DNA from: Flavobacteriaceae bacterium
GTDB lineage: Bacteria > Bacteroidota > Bacteroidia > Flavobacteriales > Flavobacteriaceae
Direction: 5' to 3'
DNA: 51,886 nt
Assembly: GCA_013003555.1 (NCBI GenBank)
Contig: JABDIV010000057.1
Coordinates: 1-51,886 of the forward strand
Shown here in pieces: positions 19,987 through 29,760 of this stretch; within the stretch, counting starts at the first letter, position 1, and each line of letters begins with the position of its first letter. A program made the translations under genes and the position numbers. Below the pieces are notes generated by a model. The model was not told the DNA's origin, ran no database searches, and saw only the letters and a list, made by a program, of their open reading frames with translations.

Positions 19987-20568
19987 ATGATAACACATAT
20001 AGAGGGAAAACTAACCGAAAAAAATCCGACGGATGTGATTATTGATTGTAATGGTGTTGGTTACTTTCTAAACATTTCTCTACACACATACTCTCAGATT
20101 CCCGATAGTGAAAAATTGAAACTATATACGCATTTTCAGGTTAAAGAAGATTCCCAAACTTTATATGGGTTTGCTTCTCGCGCTGAAAGAGAAATATTTA
20201 GGTTGCTGATATCAGTAAGCGGGATTGGGGCGAGTACAGCCAGGACCATGCTGTCTTCTTTAACACCTGAGCAAGTTAAAGAGGCAATTGCCAGGGAGGA
20301 AGTTGCTGTTATCCAATCGGTTAAGGGAATCGGTTTAAAAACAGCTCAACGTGTAATTATTGATTTAAAAGATAAAATTTTAAAAGTCCATCAATTTGAT
20401 GATTCAGTACTATTTTCGGGCAATACAAACAGGGAAGAAGCGTTATCTGCTTTAGAGGTTTTAGGCTTCACAAAAAAGCAGTCTGAGCGTGTTGTTGAAA
20501 AGATTGTATCTGAAGATCGTGATGCGAGTGTAGAAGTGATCATCAAAGAGGCCTTAAAAAATTTATAA
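19987..20568 (+). CDS. ruvA: Holliday junction branch migration protein RuvA
   Basis: The 193-residue protein has all three RuvA domains: the N-terminal OB fold (MITHIEGKLTEKNPTDVIID), two helix-hairpin-helix motifs (LLISVSGIGASTARTML and AVIQSVKGIGLKTAQRVIID) and the C-terminal RuvB-binding helix bundle (REEALSALEVLGFTKKQSER). It binds four-way junctions as a tetramer and loads RuvB. sprA starts six bases after the stop, in the same reading frame. Confidence 0.96.
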   Translation: MITHIEGKLTEKNPTDVIIDCNGVGYFLNISLHTYSQIPDSEKLKLYTHFQVKEDSQTLYGFASRAEREIFRLLISVSGIGASTARTMLSSLTPEQVKEAIAREEVAVIQSVKGIGLKTAQRVIIDLKDKILKVHQFDDSVLFSGNTNREEALSALEVLGFTKKQSERVVEKIVSEDRDASVEVIIKEALKNL

Positions 20569-20574
20569 ACCATT

Positions 20575-23500
20575 TTGAACGTTACGACCAACTTAATTTT
20601 TACGAGAACCAACCGTTCCCTGGGTTTACTTATCGGCCTATTGTTTTGGGCTAATGGTTTATTGGCTCAAGAAACACCGACACCCCAGGATACGACAAGC
20701 ACAAGCTACTCCTTCAGTGAATTGCTGTTGCCTAATCCCAACAGCATTGTTTCAAAGTATAGATACGACCCGATTACCAACAGATATATCTATACAGAAA
20801 CCGTTGGAAATTTCAACATCAATTATCCCATCATCCTGACCCCTGAAGAGTTCAGGCAACTCGTTCTTCAGGAAAATATGAAATCCTATTACAAACAGAA
20901 GATCGATGCGGCTGATGGAAAAAAAGAAGGGACCGAGGAATTACAAAAAAACCTGATACCTGAGTTCTATGTTAATTCGAGTTTCTTTGAATCGATATTT
21001 GGTGGAAATACAATCGAAGTAGTTCCCCAAGGGACAGTTGAAATGGATCTTGGCGTATTATTCACCAAGCAGGACAATCCTTCGTTTTCACCGAGAAATA
21101 GAAGCAATTTCACATTCGATTTTGATCAGCGTATAAGTTTAAGTCTTCTGGGTAAAGTTGGAACGCGCCTTCAGGTAACAGCTACCTATGATACGCAATC
21201 GACATTCGATTTCCAGAATTTGATCAAACTGGAGTATACCCCAACCGAAGATGACATCATCCAAAAGATCGAAGTGGGTAACGTAAGTATGCCCATCAAT
21301 AGCTCTTTGATTACCGGAGCTCAGAGTCTCTTTGGAGTCAAGACCGAATTACAATTTGGGAAAACACGTGTAACCGGCGTTTTTTCTGAGCAGAAATCGC
21401 AATCGAGAACCGTTGTGGCCCAAGGTGGTGGGACACTTGAAGAATTTAGTTTTTTTGGCTTGGACTATGACGAGAACCGTCACTTTTTCCTTGCCCAGTA
21501 TTTCAGGGATCAGTATGACAGGGCACTCCTCAACTACCCTTTCATCAATACCAATATTCAAATAACAAGAATTGAAGTCTGGGTAACCAACAGAAATAAC
21601 CAAACCGATAATGTGAGGAATGTAGTTGCCTTCCAGGACCTTGGTGAATCAGGGGTTTTAGGGTCTCCGGTAACGGTTTTTGCCGGACCAAATGCTTTTC
21701 CCGATAATGGCAATAATGCTTATGACCCTTCCAATGTTGGAGGTCCGGGCTCTCAGCTTAATGATGCGGTTCGGGACATCGCTACCGTACAGTCCGGGAT
21801 TCTTGTTCCCGGCGTGAATGAAGGATTTGACTACGGCAAGCTCGAAAATGCAAGGAAGTTACAGCAAGGTCAGGAATATACATTAGATTCTCAACTCGGT
21901 TATATCTCGTTAAATCAACGTTTACTGAATGATGAGATCGTTGCTGTTGCCTTTCAGTTTACGGTTGGTGACCAGGTTTATCAGGTGGGTGAATTTGCAA
22001 ACGACGGGATAGATGCTACTGATGTGAGCGTCGATAATTCAGGCGTTCAGATTGTAAACAACAACGCCCTGATTCTGAAAATGCTGAAAAGTGCCGTGAC
22101 CAATGTGGAAGAACCCATTTGGGATCTGATGATGAAAAATATTTATGATACCGGTGCCTTCCAGTTGAGTCAGGAAGATTTTCGCCTGAATATCTTTTAC
22201 ACGGAAACCTCTCCCCTAAACTATATAACACCGGTAGAAGGAACACCCTTTCCTGCTCCCGGACCAAACGAAGATGCTCTGGAAGAAACGCCGCTGTTGC
22301 GGGTATTCAACTTTGATCGACTGAATTTTAATAATGACCCGCAATTCAATGGAGACGGATTTTTTGATTTTGTCCCCGGGATAACGGTCTTCCAGCAATA
22401 TGGAAAAATCGTATTCACCAAAGTCGAACCTTTCGGGCGGTTCTTATTCGATAAGTTAGATATAGATAATAACCCGATTGATAATGAGGCTGATTATGAG
22501 GACACAAACCAATATAATGCCAATCAGGTCAAGTACGTTTACGATAAACTTTATAAACAGACCAAAACAGCCGCTTTAGAGGATGGTGAAAAGAATAAGT
22601 TCGAGGTTCGCGGACGCTATAAATCTGAAGGTGGTGCGGGTATCCCGATCGGTGCTTTTAATGTACCGAGGGGGTCAGTTCGCGTTACCGCAGGGGGCCG
22701 TGTTCTGGTAGAAGGCGTTGATTATACAGTCAACTATCAAATCGGGACGGTTCAGATTCTTGATCCGGCTTTACAGGCATCGAACACCCCGATTCAGATT
22801 TCGGTTGAGAACAATGCTGTTTTCGGCCAGCAGACGAGGCGATTTACCGGATTGAACGTCGAACATCAATTCAACGAAAATTTTGTATTGGGTGCTACCT
22901 TTTTAAATCTCAATGAACGACCAATTACCCAAAAGGCTAATCTAGGAACAGAGCCCATAAATAATACCATCGTTGGTCTTAACGGAAATTTCTCAACCGA
23001 AGTTCCGTTTTTGACAAGGCTGGCTAATAAATTGCCCAATATCGATACCGATGTCCCCTCAAACCTGTCATTGCGGGGTGAATTTGCATATTTATTACCA
23101 GGCTCGCCTAAAGGCACACAATTAAGAGGAGAGGCGACTTCCTATGTCGATGATTTTGAAGGCACTCAGAATGCGATCGATCTGCTATCTCCACAATCCT
23201 GGTTCCTGTCAAGTAGACCTAATGGTGTTGGGAATGTCGCCAATGATGTTTTGGGAATTGAAAGTGGTTTTGATCGGGGTTTTATGAACTGGTATGCGGT
23301 TGATCCGATCTTTTATAGCAATCAAAGGCCAGCGGGGATTTCCGATGATGACATTTCAGACCTTTACACACGCCGGGTGTTTATTGATGAGATCTTTCCA
23401 CAGGTAGATCTTGTTCAAGGCCAAACCACAGTGATCAATGCCCTTGACCTGGTTTATTATCCAAATGAGCGTGGCCCGTATAATTATGATCCTGCTGCGG

Positions 23501-26500
23501 TTAATGGTCAAAATCCATCAACGGCCTGGGCAGGTATATCGCGACAGTTGACATCAACAGATTTTGAACAAGCGAATGTTGAATACATCGAATTTTGGCT
23601 ATTGGATCCATTTCTTGAGAATCCTACCAATGCAGGTGGAAAACTTACTTTGAACCTTGGTAATATTTCAGAGGATATACTTCGGGATGGAAGAAAACAA
23701 TATGAAAACGGATTGCCTGAAGACGGTAACGTTATCGGGGTACTTCCGCAGAGTGACTACGAAACCGTTTACCCACAGAATCAATCGTTGATTTATGCCT
23801 TTTCTACTCTGGGTGCTGAAAGAGCAAATCAGGATGTTGGTTATGATGGATATAGTGACCAGGATGAGAGTGCAATAGCCGAATTTGGGCCATATACATC
23901 ACTGGAAGATCCGTCAAACGATAATTACACTTATTTCCTCAACACAGAGGGTGATATTTTTGAACGTTACAGGAAATATAATGGTCTTGAAGGAAATTCC
24001 CCCGACACCTTTACCGATACAAACAGGGGTTCAACCACGCAGCCGGATGCGGAAGATATCAACCGAGATAACACGATGAACACCATCGAAAGTTATTTCG
24101 AATATGAAATTGATGTCACACCAGCAAGTCTTGCAGATTTAAATAATTCATTTATCGTTGATAGAAAGGAAGGAACAGTCTCACTGCCTAACGGAAACAG
24201 TGCTACCACCCGATGGTACCAGTTCAGGATCCCTCTAACAGAGCCGACTGATGAAATTGGAGGCATCACCGATTTTAGATCGGTACGATTTGCGCGGATG
24301 TACTTAACCGATTTCCTCGAAAATACGGTACTTAGGTTTGCCACTTTAGACCTGGTTCGTAGTGATTGGCGCCGATATCGTCTTGCTCTTGACGAAGAAC
24401 CGGATAACGACAATGATTTAACCGAATTTTCGGTCGGTATCATTGGTATACAAGAGAACGATGGCAGCTATGTGTCACCTCCGGGAATAGAACGTGAACA
24501 GCTGAATAATAATAACACCATTATAAGGCAGAATGAGCAGTCACTAGTTGTGAATGCCTGTGCTTTAGAGCCACGAGACTCAAGAGCAGTATTCAAAAAT
24601 ATTAACGTGGATATGCGTCAGTTCAAGAAATTACGGATGTTTATGCATGCCGAAGAAGGTGATGAGCCTGGACTTGGCGATGGTGAAATGGTTGGTTTTA
24701 TTCGGATGGGAAATGACTTTACCCAAAACTTCTACCAGATTGAGGTTCCACTTGTGGTAACGACTGGTAATTCACTTGATCCGGAAATAGTATGGCCTGA
24801 TGTCAATGAAATCGACATTCCTATTGAAGCCTTGGAAGGGATTAAATCGATCGGTATTTCAGATGGTAGCCTATCCAATGAAGACCCCACATTTTATGAT
24901 GTTATTGACGGTCAGCTCGTTCCGGTACCTGTTCCTGAATTTGCCCCGAGACAGATCGGTCAGCAACGGATTGCCATAAAAGGAAACCCCAACTTCGGAG
25001 ATGTGCGAACATTGATGGTTGGTGTTAAAAATGTTCGAAATGACAACCTTGATGTTTGCGGGCAAGTCTGGTTTAACGAGTTGCGCTTGTCTGATATGGA
25101 TAATGAAGGCGGTTGGGCAGCGGTTGTTGGAATGGATTCGAACATCGCGGACTTCATGAATGTAAGTGCGTCCGGTCGCCGAAGCACTACCGGATTTGGA
25201 ACCATAGAACAAGGTCCGAATCAACGAAGCCGGGAAGATGTGCAACAGTATGATGTTGTGACCAATATAAATCTTGGACAGTTACTTCCAAAAAAATGGG
25301 GCATTCAAATTCCGTTTAATTACGGGCAGAGTGAAGAGCTGATCACCCCTGAATATGACCAGCAGTACAAGGATGTTAAGCTTCAAAACCGACTTGATGC
25401 AGCCACCACGGCTGATGAAAAAGAAATCATTCGTGAACAGTCTGAAGATTACACAAAACGGCGAAGCATTAACTTCATCGGTGTGCGTAAACAGCGAACC
25501 GGCGAAAAAGTACCACGTTTTTATGATGTGGAAAATTTCACGTTTAATTATTCATATAATGAAATTAAGCACAGGGATTTCGAGATTGAACGATCGCTTG
25601 ATCAAAATGTACGAGCCGGGGCCAATTATGCATATAATTTTGATCCTGTGACCGTTGAACCTTTTAAAAAGAATGATAGCTTGTTCCGTGGAAATTACTG
25701 GAAGATATTGAAGGATTTCAATTTAAACCTGTTGCCTACCAGTTTTACATTAAACACTGATTTTATTCGTCAATTCAACAGCCAGAAGTTCAGGGAAATC
25801 GATCTTGGTGGAGGAAATATCAGTATTGATGAATTGTATAAGAGAAATTACACTTTCGATTTCCAATACACCATTAACTGGGATCTTTCAGATGCCTTAA
25901 ACCTTAATTTTACAGCGTCAAACAACAATATAGTCAGGAATTATTTTGTTGATGATATCCTTAACGGAGAACAGGATCCAACCCTTGATGTTTGGGACGG
26001 ATTTTTTGATGTGGGTGATCCTAACCGTCAATTTCAGCGATTGGGCTTGAACTATGAAATACCGCTTTATAAGATTCCGACCCTTAGCTTTTTAAGGGCG
26101 ACTTATGCTTACACAGGAGATTTTCAATGGCAAAAAGGATCCGACCTATTCGGAAACCTGCCGATAACAGATAAAGATGGTGTAACCACCTTTTATGACC
26201 TTGGGAATACCGTTTCAAATGCAAATACCCATACCCTTAACACCACCCTCGATATGTCACAGCTTTACCGCTATGTAGGATTGGTAAAACGAAATGGTCG
26301 TGGCAGGGCCGGGGCAGGTGGGAAGCAACCAACAGCAAGACCTGCTGTCCCAGGGCAATCACCCCAGGAACCACCTAAAAAGTCATCGAAAGCCTTTAAT
26401 ACAATGGTCGACATTTTAACCATGGTTAAGCGGGCCCAGATTAATTACTCCGAAAATAACGGAACTTTCCTTCCCGGATATTTGAGAACACCTGGCTTTA

Positions 26501-27816
26501 TCGGAACCTTTAAGCCTACCTTCGGTTTTACATTTGGTAGTCAGCGTGACATCCGACAGATCGCTGCACGAAATGGCTGGCTAACGGTTTTTCAGGAATT
26601 CAATCAGCAATATACCGAAGTACATAACAGCAATCTCGATTTTGTGATCAATGTTGAGCCATTAACCGATCTTAAACTCGACTTTACGGGTGGGCGATCC
26701 TATTCCGAAAATCTCACCGAGAACTTTAGAGTACGGGATTACCTGGGGTCAGACGGGCAACCTGGCACTGACGGCTCGCTTGATTATGAGTCGTTGATAC
26801 AGAATACTTTTGGAAATTTCAATATTTCAACTAATCTTATTCGAACGGCCTTCGGACGTAGTGATGAGACCACATCAGATGCCTTTGAAGATTTCAGAGC
26901 GAATCGTTTGATAATTTCCAGACGATTGGCGCAACGAGCCGGTGTTGATTTTACCAACCCGGATAACTTTGAAAATGGGGATGTTCAAGGCTTCCCGCTT
27001 GGTTTCGGAAAGACGAGTCAGGCCGTATTATTACCAGCTTTCTTAGCCGCCTATTCCGGCCAGAATGCCGACAAGGTTAGCTTGAGAGCATTCCGGGATG
27101 TTCCAATCCCGAACTGGACATTGAAATATACCGGATTTATGAAATTGAAGTGGTTCCAAAAACTCTTCAGGCGGTTCTCATTAACCCATGGATATAATTC
27201 GTCATATACCATTAATCAGTTCCGCGCTAATCTCGATTATATACAACCAGATTTCGACCTTCCATATGTAGCTCAGGATCCGGAAGTTTTTAATCAAAGA
27301 GGAAATTATAAGAACGAAAAACTCTACAGCAATATCAACCTGGTAGAACAGTTTAGTCCATTGGTTCGACTGGATATGGAGATGAAGAATTCAATGAAGA
27401 TCCTGGCAGAGATAAAAAAGGACAGGCTTTTGTCGATGAGCTTTGATAATAATTTACTCACCGAAATACAGGGCAACGAATATATTCTAGGTCTTGGCTA
27501 CAGGATTAAGGACGTAAAGATCAGATCGAAACTCGCCGGGCCAAGACAGATCATAACAAGTGATTTGAACATGAAAGCCGACGTTTCTATTCGTGATAAC
27601 AAAACCATCATACGATATCTCGATCTGGAAAACAATCAGGTTACAGCTGGTCAAACTATTTGGAGTTTACGATATACTGCAGATTATGCCTTCAGTCGTA
27701 ACCTTACAGGTATTTTCTATTTTGATTACACCTTCTCAGAGTATGCCATATCGACGGCTTTCCCCCAAACGACTTTGAGATCTGGGGTTACCCTGCGTTA
27801 TAATTTTGGAAACTAA
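20575..27816 (+). CDS. sprA: Type IX secretion outer-membrane translocon SprA
   Basis: At 2413 residues this matches the size of SprA (Sov), the giant beta-barrel that forms the type IX secretion channel and is needed for gliding and surface-protein export in Flavobacteriia. The N-terminus carries a signal peptide (LGLLIGLLFWANGLLAQ). The body has SprA-typical segments such as PTEDDIIQKIEVGNVSMPIN, GEATSYVDDFEGTQNAIDLL, FNELRLSDMDNEGGWAA and long amphipathic strand-rich stretches; it ends with LRSGVTLRYNFGN, a usual barrel end with aromatic residues. The only possible start that keeps the signal peptide is TTG at 20575 (or ATT just before); the frame is closed upstream by the ruvA stop. The ruvA-sprA-gcvH order is, to my knowledge, common in Flavobacteria. 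Confidence 0.95.
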   Translation: MNVTTNLIFTRTNRSLGLLIGLLFWANGLLAQETPTPQDTTSTSYSFSELLLPNPNSIVSKYRYDPITNRYIYTETVGNFNINYPIILTPEEFRQLVLQENMKSYYKQKIDAADGKKEGTEELQKNLIPEFYVNSSFFESIFGGNTIEVVPQGTVEMDLGVLFTKQDNPSFSPRNRSNFTFDFDQRISLSLLGKVGTRLQVTATYDTQSTFDFQNLIKLEYTPTEDDIIQKIEVGNVSMPINSSLITGAQSLFGVKTELQFGKTRVTGVFSEQKSQSRTVVAQGGGTLEEFSFFGLDYDENRHFFLAQYFRDQYDRALLNYPFINTNIQITRIEVWVTNRNNQTDNVRNVVAFQDLGESGVLGSPVTVFAGPNAFPDNGNNAYDPSNVGGPGSQLNDAVRDIATVQSGILVPGVNEGFDYGKLENARKLQQGQEYTLDSQLGYISLNQRLLNDEIVAVAFQFTVGDQVYQVGEFANDGIDATDVSVDNSGVQIVNNNALILKMLKSAVTNVEEPIWDLMMKNIYDTGAFQLSQEDFRLNIFYTETSPLNYITPVEGTPFPAPGPNEDALEETPLLRVFNFDRLNFNNDPQFNGDGFFDFVPGITVFQQYGKIVFTKVEPFGRFLFDKLDIDNNPIDNEADYEDTNQYNANQVKYVYDKLYKQTKTAALEDGEKNKFEVRGRYKSEGGAGIPIGAFNVPRGSVRVTAGGRVLVEGVDYTVNYQIGTVQILDPALQASNTPIQISVENNAVFGQQTRRFTGLNVEHQFNENFVLGATFLNLNERPITQKANLGTEPINNTIVGLNGNFSTEVPFLTRLANKLPNIDTDVPSNLSLRGEFAYLLPGSPKGTQLRGEATSYVDDFEGTQNAIDLLSPQSWFLSSRPNGVGNVANDVLGIESGFDRGFMNWYAVDPIFYSNQRPAGISDDDISDLYTRRVFIDEIFPQVDLVQGQTTVINALDLVYYPNERGPYNYDPAAVNGQNPSTAWAGISRQLTSTDFEQANVEYIEFWLLDPFLENPTNAGGKLTLNLGNISEDILRDGRKQYENGLPEDGNVIGVLPQSDYETVYPQNQSLIYAFSTLGAERANQDVGYDGYSDQDESAIAEFGPYTSLEDPSNDNYTYFLNTEGDIFERYRKYNGLEGNSPDTFTDTNRGSTTQPDAEDINRDNTMNTIESYFEYEIDVTPASLADLNNSFIVDRKEGTVSLPNGNSATTRWYQFRIPLTEPTDEIGGITDFRSVRFARMYLTDFLENTVLRFATLDLVRSDWRRYRLALDEEPDNDNDLTEFSVGIIGIQENDGSYVSPPGIEREQLNNNNTIIRQNEQSLVVNACALEPRDSRAVFKNINVDMRQFKKLRMFMHAEEGDEPGLGDGEMVGFIRMGNDFTQNFYQIEVPLVVTTGNSLDPEIVWPDVNEIDIPIEALEGIKSIGISDGSLSNEDPTFYDVIDGQLVPVPVPEFAPRQIGQQRIAIKGNPNFGDVRTLMVGVKNVRNDNLDVCGQVWFNELRLSDMDNEGGWAAVVGMDSNIADFMNVSASGRRSTTGFGTIEQGPNQRSREDVQQYDVVTNINLGQLLPKKWGIQIPFNYGQSEELITPEYDQQYKDVKLQNRLDAATTADEKEIIREQSEDYTKRRSINFIGVRKQRTGEKVPRFYDVENFTFNYSYNEIKHRDFEIERSLDQNVRAGANYAYNFDPVTVEPFKKNDSLFRGNYWKILKDFNLNLLPTSFTLNTDFIRQFNSQKFREIDLGGGNISIDELYKRNYTFDFQYTINWDLSDALNLNFTASNNNIVRNYFVDDILNGEQDPTLDVWDGFFDVGDPNRQFQRLGLNYEIPLYKIPTLSFLRATYAYTGDFQWQKGSDLFGNLPITDKDGVTTFYDLGNTVSNANTHTLNTTLDMSQLYRYVGLVKRNGRGRAGAGGKQPTARPAVPGQSPQEPPKKSSKAFNTMVDILTMVKRAQINYSENNGTFLPGYLRTPGFIGTFKPTFGFTFGSQRDIRQIAARNGWLTVFQEFNQQYTEVHNSNLDFVINVEPLTDLKLDFTGGRSYSENLTENFRVRDYLGSDGQPGTDGSLDYESLIQNTFGNFNISTNLIRTAFGRSDETTSDAFEDFRANRLIISRRLAQRAGVDFTNPDNFENGDVQGFPLGFGKTSQAVLLPAFLAAYSGQNADKVSLRAFRDVPIPNWTLKYTGFMKLKWFQKLFRRFSLTHGYNSSYTINQFRANLDYIQPDFDLPYVAQDPEVFNQRGNYKNEKLYSNINLVEQFSPLVRLDMEMKNSMKILAEIKKDRLLSMSFDNNLLTEIQGNEYILGLGYRIKDVKIRSKLAGPRQIITSDLNMKADVSIRDNKTIIRYLDLENNQVTAGQTIWSLRYTADYAFSRNLTGIFYFDYTFSEYAISTAFPQTTLRSGVTLRYNFGN

Positions 27817-27848
27817 TCAATTAAACATTTTACATACAACAAGTCATT

Positions 27849-28232
27849 ATGAATATCCCTTCAGAATTAAAGTACACCAAAGATCACGAATGGATTAGAA
27901 TAGGCGATGACGATGTCGTTGTCGTTGGAATTACTGATTTTGCCCAGGGTGAATTGGGCGATATTGTTTATGTCGAGGTTGAAACCGTTGATGAAAGCCT
28001 GGAGGCTGAAGAAGTCTTTGGAACGGTTGAGGCTGTGAAAACGGTATCCGATTTATTCTTACCCGTTTCAGGGGAAATTATTGAATTTAATGAATCTCTA
28101 GAGGATGAACCAGAAAAGGTGAACGACGATCCTTACGGAGAGGGCTGGATGATAAAGATAAAATGTTCAGATCCGAGCCAATTAGACGGCCTTCTCTCGG
28201 CAGAAGATTACAAAGCCTTAATTGGTGGATAG
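27849..28232 (+). CDS. gcvH: Glycine cleavage system H protein
   Basis: The 127-residue lipoyl carrier has the H-protein fold with [11 protein letters not shown] near the start and the lipoylation site in [20 protein letters not shown], with the modified Lys in EAVKTVSDL. It shuttles the aminomethyl group between P, T and L proteins; those genes are not in the window. It follows sprA by 32 bases and its stop overlaps the next gene's GTG start. Confidence 0.96.
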   Translation: MNIPSELKYTKDHEWIRIGDDDVVVVGITDFAQGELGDIVYVEVETVDESLEAEEVFGTVEAVKTVSDLFLPVSGEIIEFNESLEDEPEKVNDDPYGEGWMIKIKCSDPSQLDGLLSAEDYKALIGG

Positions 28233-28584
28233 AAAAATCGCGGTTCTTATTGCGATAGGTTACACCGTTGCTCTGACGATAGCTAGTTTGATTACATTGA
28301 AGGGTGTGCCCGAATTGGGTACAAGTATAGATGATAAGCTCTATCATGTTATTGCCTATATACTGCTTATCGTGCTGTGGTATAATACCCTGAAAAATCC
28401 GATAGGTTCAAAAAAGCTTATCAGATTAACCCTTGGATGTATTGCTTTCGGCATAATAATTGAAGCAATTCAGGGAAAGGTCAATATAAACCGGGTAGGT
28501 GATATTCTAGACATAGCTGCCAACATGGTTGGGATATTTCTGGGCTTGCTTTACTCTATTTATGGCCGAAAGATGTTAAGTTAA
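28225..28584 (+). CDS. VanZ-like family membrane protein
   Basis: About 119 residues with four hydrophobic helices (roughly 4-24, 38-58, 66-90, 96-115). The segments [18 protein letters not shown] and [20 protein letters not shown], with conserved polar residues between helices, match the VanZ-like family common after gcvH in Flavobacteria. Its function there is unknown; a link to glycine metabolism or resistance cannot be claimed. I prefer the GTG at 28225 within GTGGATAG, overlapping the gcvH stop by eight bases; TTG at 28222 is an alternative. Confidence 0.8.
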   Translation: MDRKIAVLIAIGYTVALTIASLITLKGVPELGTSIDDKLYHVIAYILLIVLWYNTLKNPIGSKKLIRLTLGCIAFGIIIEAIQGKVNINRVGDILDIAANMVGIFLGLLYSIYGRKMLS

Positions 28585-28588
28585 AAAT

Positions 28589-28609
28589 ATGCAAAGCCTT
28601 GCATTTTTG
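28589..28609 (+). terminator. Short terminator after the VanZ-like gene
   Basis: ATGCAA (28589-28594) and TTGCAT (28599-28604) form a six-base stem with an AGCC loop, preceded by A and followed by TTTTG. The stem is short, but the placement five bases after the stop and before tonB fits. Confidence 0.45.
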
Positions 28610-28652
28610 TTAAATTATTGGTTAATTTACCACTCTTCAAAACAAAAGAATT

Positions 28653-29375
28653 ATGAAACCTAAGAAAAACCTGAAGGCAGATGTCGCAAGAAACAGCTCG
28701 ATTTACTTCGCTGTTGGATTGGCTATAATGATGGCCGTCGCTTATAGCGCTATCAATTACAAGTCTTATGATAAGGATGCTGTTGATATTGGTCAGTTGA
28801 ATTTAGAAGAAGAATTAGAGGAGGAAATCCCGATTACCGAACAAATTCAAACACCACCCCCACCACCGCCTCCACCACCGGCCGCTCCGGAAGAGATTGA
28901 GATCGTAGAGGATGAGGAGGAAATTGAAGAAACTGTCATTGAATCGACTGAGACAGACCAGGAAGAAGAGATCGTAGAGATCGAGGAGGTTGAAGTTGAA
29001 GAAGTAGAAGAAGATATTGAAGTTCCTTTCTCGGTGATTGAGAATGTACCGATTTTCCCAGGTTGCGAATCAGGAACGAATGATCAGAAAAGACAATGCA
29101 TGTCTGATAAGGTTAAGAAATTCGTAAACAAGAAGTTTAACACCGATTTGGCTGGAGATCTGGGATTGACCGGAAGACAGCGAATCATTGTGGCCTTTAA
29201 GATCGATAAAACCGGAAGTATTGTTGGCGTAAGAGCAAGGGCTCCGCACCCAAGATTGGCTCAGGAAGCTGAGCGTGTGGTTAAATCACTTCCAAAGATG
29301 AAGCCAGGTAAACAAAGAGGTAAAGCCGTTATCGTGCCTTACTCTTTGCCGATCCTTTTCCAGGTTCAGGACTAA
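28653..29375 (+). CDS. tonB: Energy transducer TonB
   Basis: The 240-residue protein has a single N-terminal transmembrane helix (about 15-33), a Pro-rich segment with nine consecutive Pro (about residues 69-77), a long acidic spacer (EEIEIVEDEEEIEE and so on) and a C-terminal TonB_C domain from about 125: VIENVPIFPGCESG, RQCMSDKVKKFVNKKF, IIVAFKIDKTGSIVGVRARA and KMKPGKQRGKAVIVPY. The two Cys in the CTD start are typical of Bacteroidetes TonB proteins. It couples proton-motive force to outer-membrane transport with ExbBD, not encoded here. It is a single gene with a strong terminator after it; the downstream RemB-like protein carries a related domain. Confidence 0.93.
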   Translation: MKPKKNLKADVARNSSIYFAVGLAIMMAVAYSAINYKSYDKDAVDIGQLNLEEELEEEIPITEQIQTPPPPPPPPPAAPEEIEIVEDEEEIEETVIESTETDQEEEIVEIEEVEVEEVEEDIEVPFSVIENVPIFPGCESGTNDQKRQCMSDKVKKFVNKKFNTDLAGDLGLTGRQRIIVAFKIDKTGSIVGVRARAPHPRLAQEAERVVKSLPKMKPGKQRGKAVIVPYSLPILFQVQD

Positions 29376-29399
29376 AAGACTTTCATATTTATATATAAG

Positions 29400-29430
29400 A
29401 TCCCGCTACTGTTTAGCGGGATTTTTTTTT
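29400..29430 (+). terminator. Intrinsic terminator of tonB
   Basis: A nine-base stem ATCCCGCTA (29400-29408) and TAGCGGGAT (29414-29422) with a CTGTT loop, followed directly by a run of T to 29430. It lies 25 bases after the tonB stop. Confidence 0.92.
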
Positions 29431-29483
29431 GCATGGTTCATGTGCCAGAAGAGTCATAATCAAATATTCTTAAATCCTTAATT

Positions 29484-29609
29484 ATGACGGCCAAAGAATC
29501 AAAACATCAAAACAGAACCGTATTTACCAGCTTAAAAAAGATCGTGATTAAGGCCACAAAACATATTCCTGAAATGAAGGCGGAAAGACAAAGCGATCAG
29601 CCAACTTAA
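29484..29609 (+). CDS. Possible 41-residue basic protein
   Basis: In the 385-base gap between tonB and the RemB-like gene there is an ATG ORF of 41 codons beginning MTAKESKHQNRTVFTSLKKI and ending AERQSDQPT. It is basic in the middle (SLKKIVIKATKHIPEMK), could form an amphipathic helix and has no Cys, Trp or signal peptide. I do not recognise it. There is no exact TAnnTTTG match just upstream and no strong ribosome-binding site, as is usual in this phylum. It may be a genuine small protein or chance. The rest of the gap (29610-29760) holds only the promoter of the next gene. Confidence 0.35.
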   Translation: MTAKESKHQNRTVFTSLKKIVIKATKHIPEMKAERQSDQPT

Positions 29610-29703
29610 TTTATGTATTCCCAGCCGAATGTCATCACAACAAAAATTTGATGGAACTGTTAATTTAAAAGATTATATATCGGCAGAATTATGCCTGCGT
29701 TTT

Positions 29704-29735
29704 TTGGTTGGGAATAACTAAAAATAGTATCTTTC
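29704..29735 (+). promoter_or_regulatory. Promoter of the RemB-like gene
   Basis: TTG at 29704-29706 and TATCTTTC at 29728-29735 are 21 bases apart. The -7 box differs from TAnnTTTG only in the last base. The start codon follows at 29761. Confidence 0.5.
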
Positions 29736-29760
29736 CGTCAACAAAAGTCATGGTGATAGC

